Assembly (NCBI GenBank): GCA_024867545.1
Contig: JANFNE010000003.1
Span: 1,674,001 to 1,738,000 of the forward strand
Source: Phytopythium helicoides
Taxonomy: Eukaryota > Oomycota > Peronosporomycetes > Pythiales > Pythiaceae
Direction: 5' to 3'
Length of the DNA: 64,000 nucleotides
Positions 63,259 through 64,000 of the stretch are shown here, in pieces. Both the position numbers and the translations under genes were made by a program. Each line of letters opens with the position of its first letter. Position 1 is the first letter of the stretch. Under the pieces are notes generated by a model, which was given only the letters and a program-made list of their open reading frames with translations, was not told the DNA's origin and did not search any database.

Positions 63259-63978
63259 ATGCTGGTGGAGGACCTGTTCGAGCAGGAGGCGGGCTTCCCG
63301 CAGACCTGGGGCCCACAGGAGGGGCTGGTCGACTTTGTGGCGGGCGTGCCGCTCGTGGTCGCGCCAGACGACGCCGCCTTTCAGGTCGAAGCCGCCGCCT
63401 GCGCAGCGCTACGACCTCGCCGGCGCGGCCTTCATGCCGCACCTGATCGCCAAGAAGGCGGTGCTGGCGCCGGTTGAGCCCGCCGCCGAGCCGCAGGACG
63501 ACGAGCCGCAGCAGCAGGCCGAGCAGAGCCCCGCGGAGCCCGCCGCGAGCTTCTCGCCCACGGTCGACGTGTCGTTCGCCAGTTCGTCGTCGACGCACTC
63601 GCTGCTGGCCGGCAGCGACTTCGCGCTCGACTTTTCCGCGCTGGATGAGCAGCCCCCGGCGCTCCCGGGAGCGACACGGACGAGTACCAGCTCACCGACT
63701 CGAGCTCGCGCGACGAGCAGCGCAAGCAGCGAAACCGCGAGTCGGCCGCGCGCTCCCGCAAGCGCACGCGCGAGAAGATGGCGTACCTGGAGAACCTCGT
63801 GGACCACCTCATCAAGAAGAACCGCCGCCTGGAGCTCGCGGTGCAGCAGCTGTCTGGCGCTGCGGCGGCCGCGCAGCAGCAGCGCGTGGCGCCCGTGTAC
63901 GTGCCGGCCCCGCAGCCGACACCGGCCGTGCTGCGGCCTGTCGTCTCCCCAGAGGACCTGTACCAACTCACATGCTAG
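63259..63978 (+). CDS. bZIP transcription factor, frame interrupted twice
   Basis: Starts MLVEDLFEQEAGFPQTWG. An acidic, Ser/Gln-rich activation-like region follows. The bZIP is at about 63715-63850: basic region RKQRNRESAARSRKRTREK, with the N-x7-R signature, then heptad residues (MAYLENLVDHLIKKNRRLEL). C-terminal PVVSPEDLYQLTC. The three blocks lie in three frames. One extra base at about 63387 separates AFQV from PPPAQRYDLAGAAFMP. One missing G at about 63668 separates PPALPG from SDTDEYQLTDSSSRDEQ. With both corrected the protein would be about 240 residues. Either a recent pseudogene or sequencing errors. Family assignment is firm from the basic region. Confidence 0.75.
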
Positions 63979-64000
63979 ACCCTCGACCAACCGACCTGGC

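Overview
The window is nuclear DNA of an oomycete, most likely Pythium-like, although the genus cannot be fixed from this sequence. The evidence is as follows. Genes are compact and lie on both strands. Introns are short (about 56-130 nt) with GTGCGT/GTGAG/GTAAG donors. Several start codons have an oomycete-style Inr+FPR core promoter (GCTCATTC..N..ATTTGC type) just upstream. Typical oomycete families are present: LRR-WLGC membrane protein, FYVE/START-like protein, VASt protein, and secreted acidic or Cys-rich repeat proteins.

The left part (1-30 kb) is a plastic accessory region. A VASt-domain gene runs off the left edge (minus strand). Five copies of a secreted bacterial-type extracellular solute-binding protein (SBP) follow: A(-) 3.7-4.8 kb, B(+) 19.7 kb, C(-) 21.1 kb, D(+) 23.7 kb and E(+) 26.5 kb. 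A and E sit inside one large inverted segmental duplication (about 3.4-5.5 kb versus 25.8-27.9 kb), which also carried the tail of the neighbouring OSCA/TMEM63-like channel gene. C and D form a second inverted pair. A and D are broken. A tandem duplication (about 5.63-8.08 kb versus 12.77-15.46 kb) doubled a GPI-anchored, GSG-repeat (DUF2807-like) secreted protein together with the 3' tail of a CoA-dependent acyltransferase gene. Between the copies lie the LRR-WLGC membrane gene and the full-length but frameshifted acyltransferase. A Cid1-type nucleotidyltransferase (15.6-18.8 kb) and the intact OSCA/TMEM63-like gene complete this part.

The middle part (30.7-45.8 kb) holds conserved and lineage-specific cell genes: an unknown multi-exon gene divergent (61 bp apart) from a UBL-PUB-STI1-UIM ubiquitin shuttle; a PDZ/coiled-coil gene whose frame is interrupted by at least seven +1 insertions; two adjacent secreted Cys-repeat genes (one with long acidic repeats, one with His-rich ends); DPH5 (diphthine synthase); PRP38; and a HAT-like gene.

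From 45.8 to 50.3 kb there is a decayed Harbinger/PIF-type DDE transposase. There is also a 5'-truncated second copy of the HAT-like gene, joined in frame to a repeat element. A second copy of that element sits at the edge of the SBP inverted duplication.

The right part (50.6-64 kb) is gene-dense and orderly: an MLRQ/NDUFA4-like small mitochondrial protein, LpxC (lipid A pathway deacetylase) with all catalytic residues, a FYVE/START-like protein, a 1488-residue coiled-coil protein with UVR-like motifs and eleven G-L hydrophobic motifs, an APC-family amino acid/polyamine transporter, and a bZIP transcription factor whose reading frame is interrupted twice.
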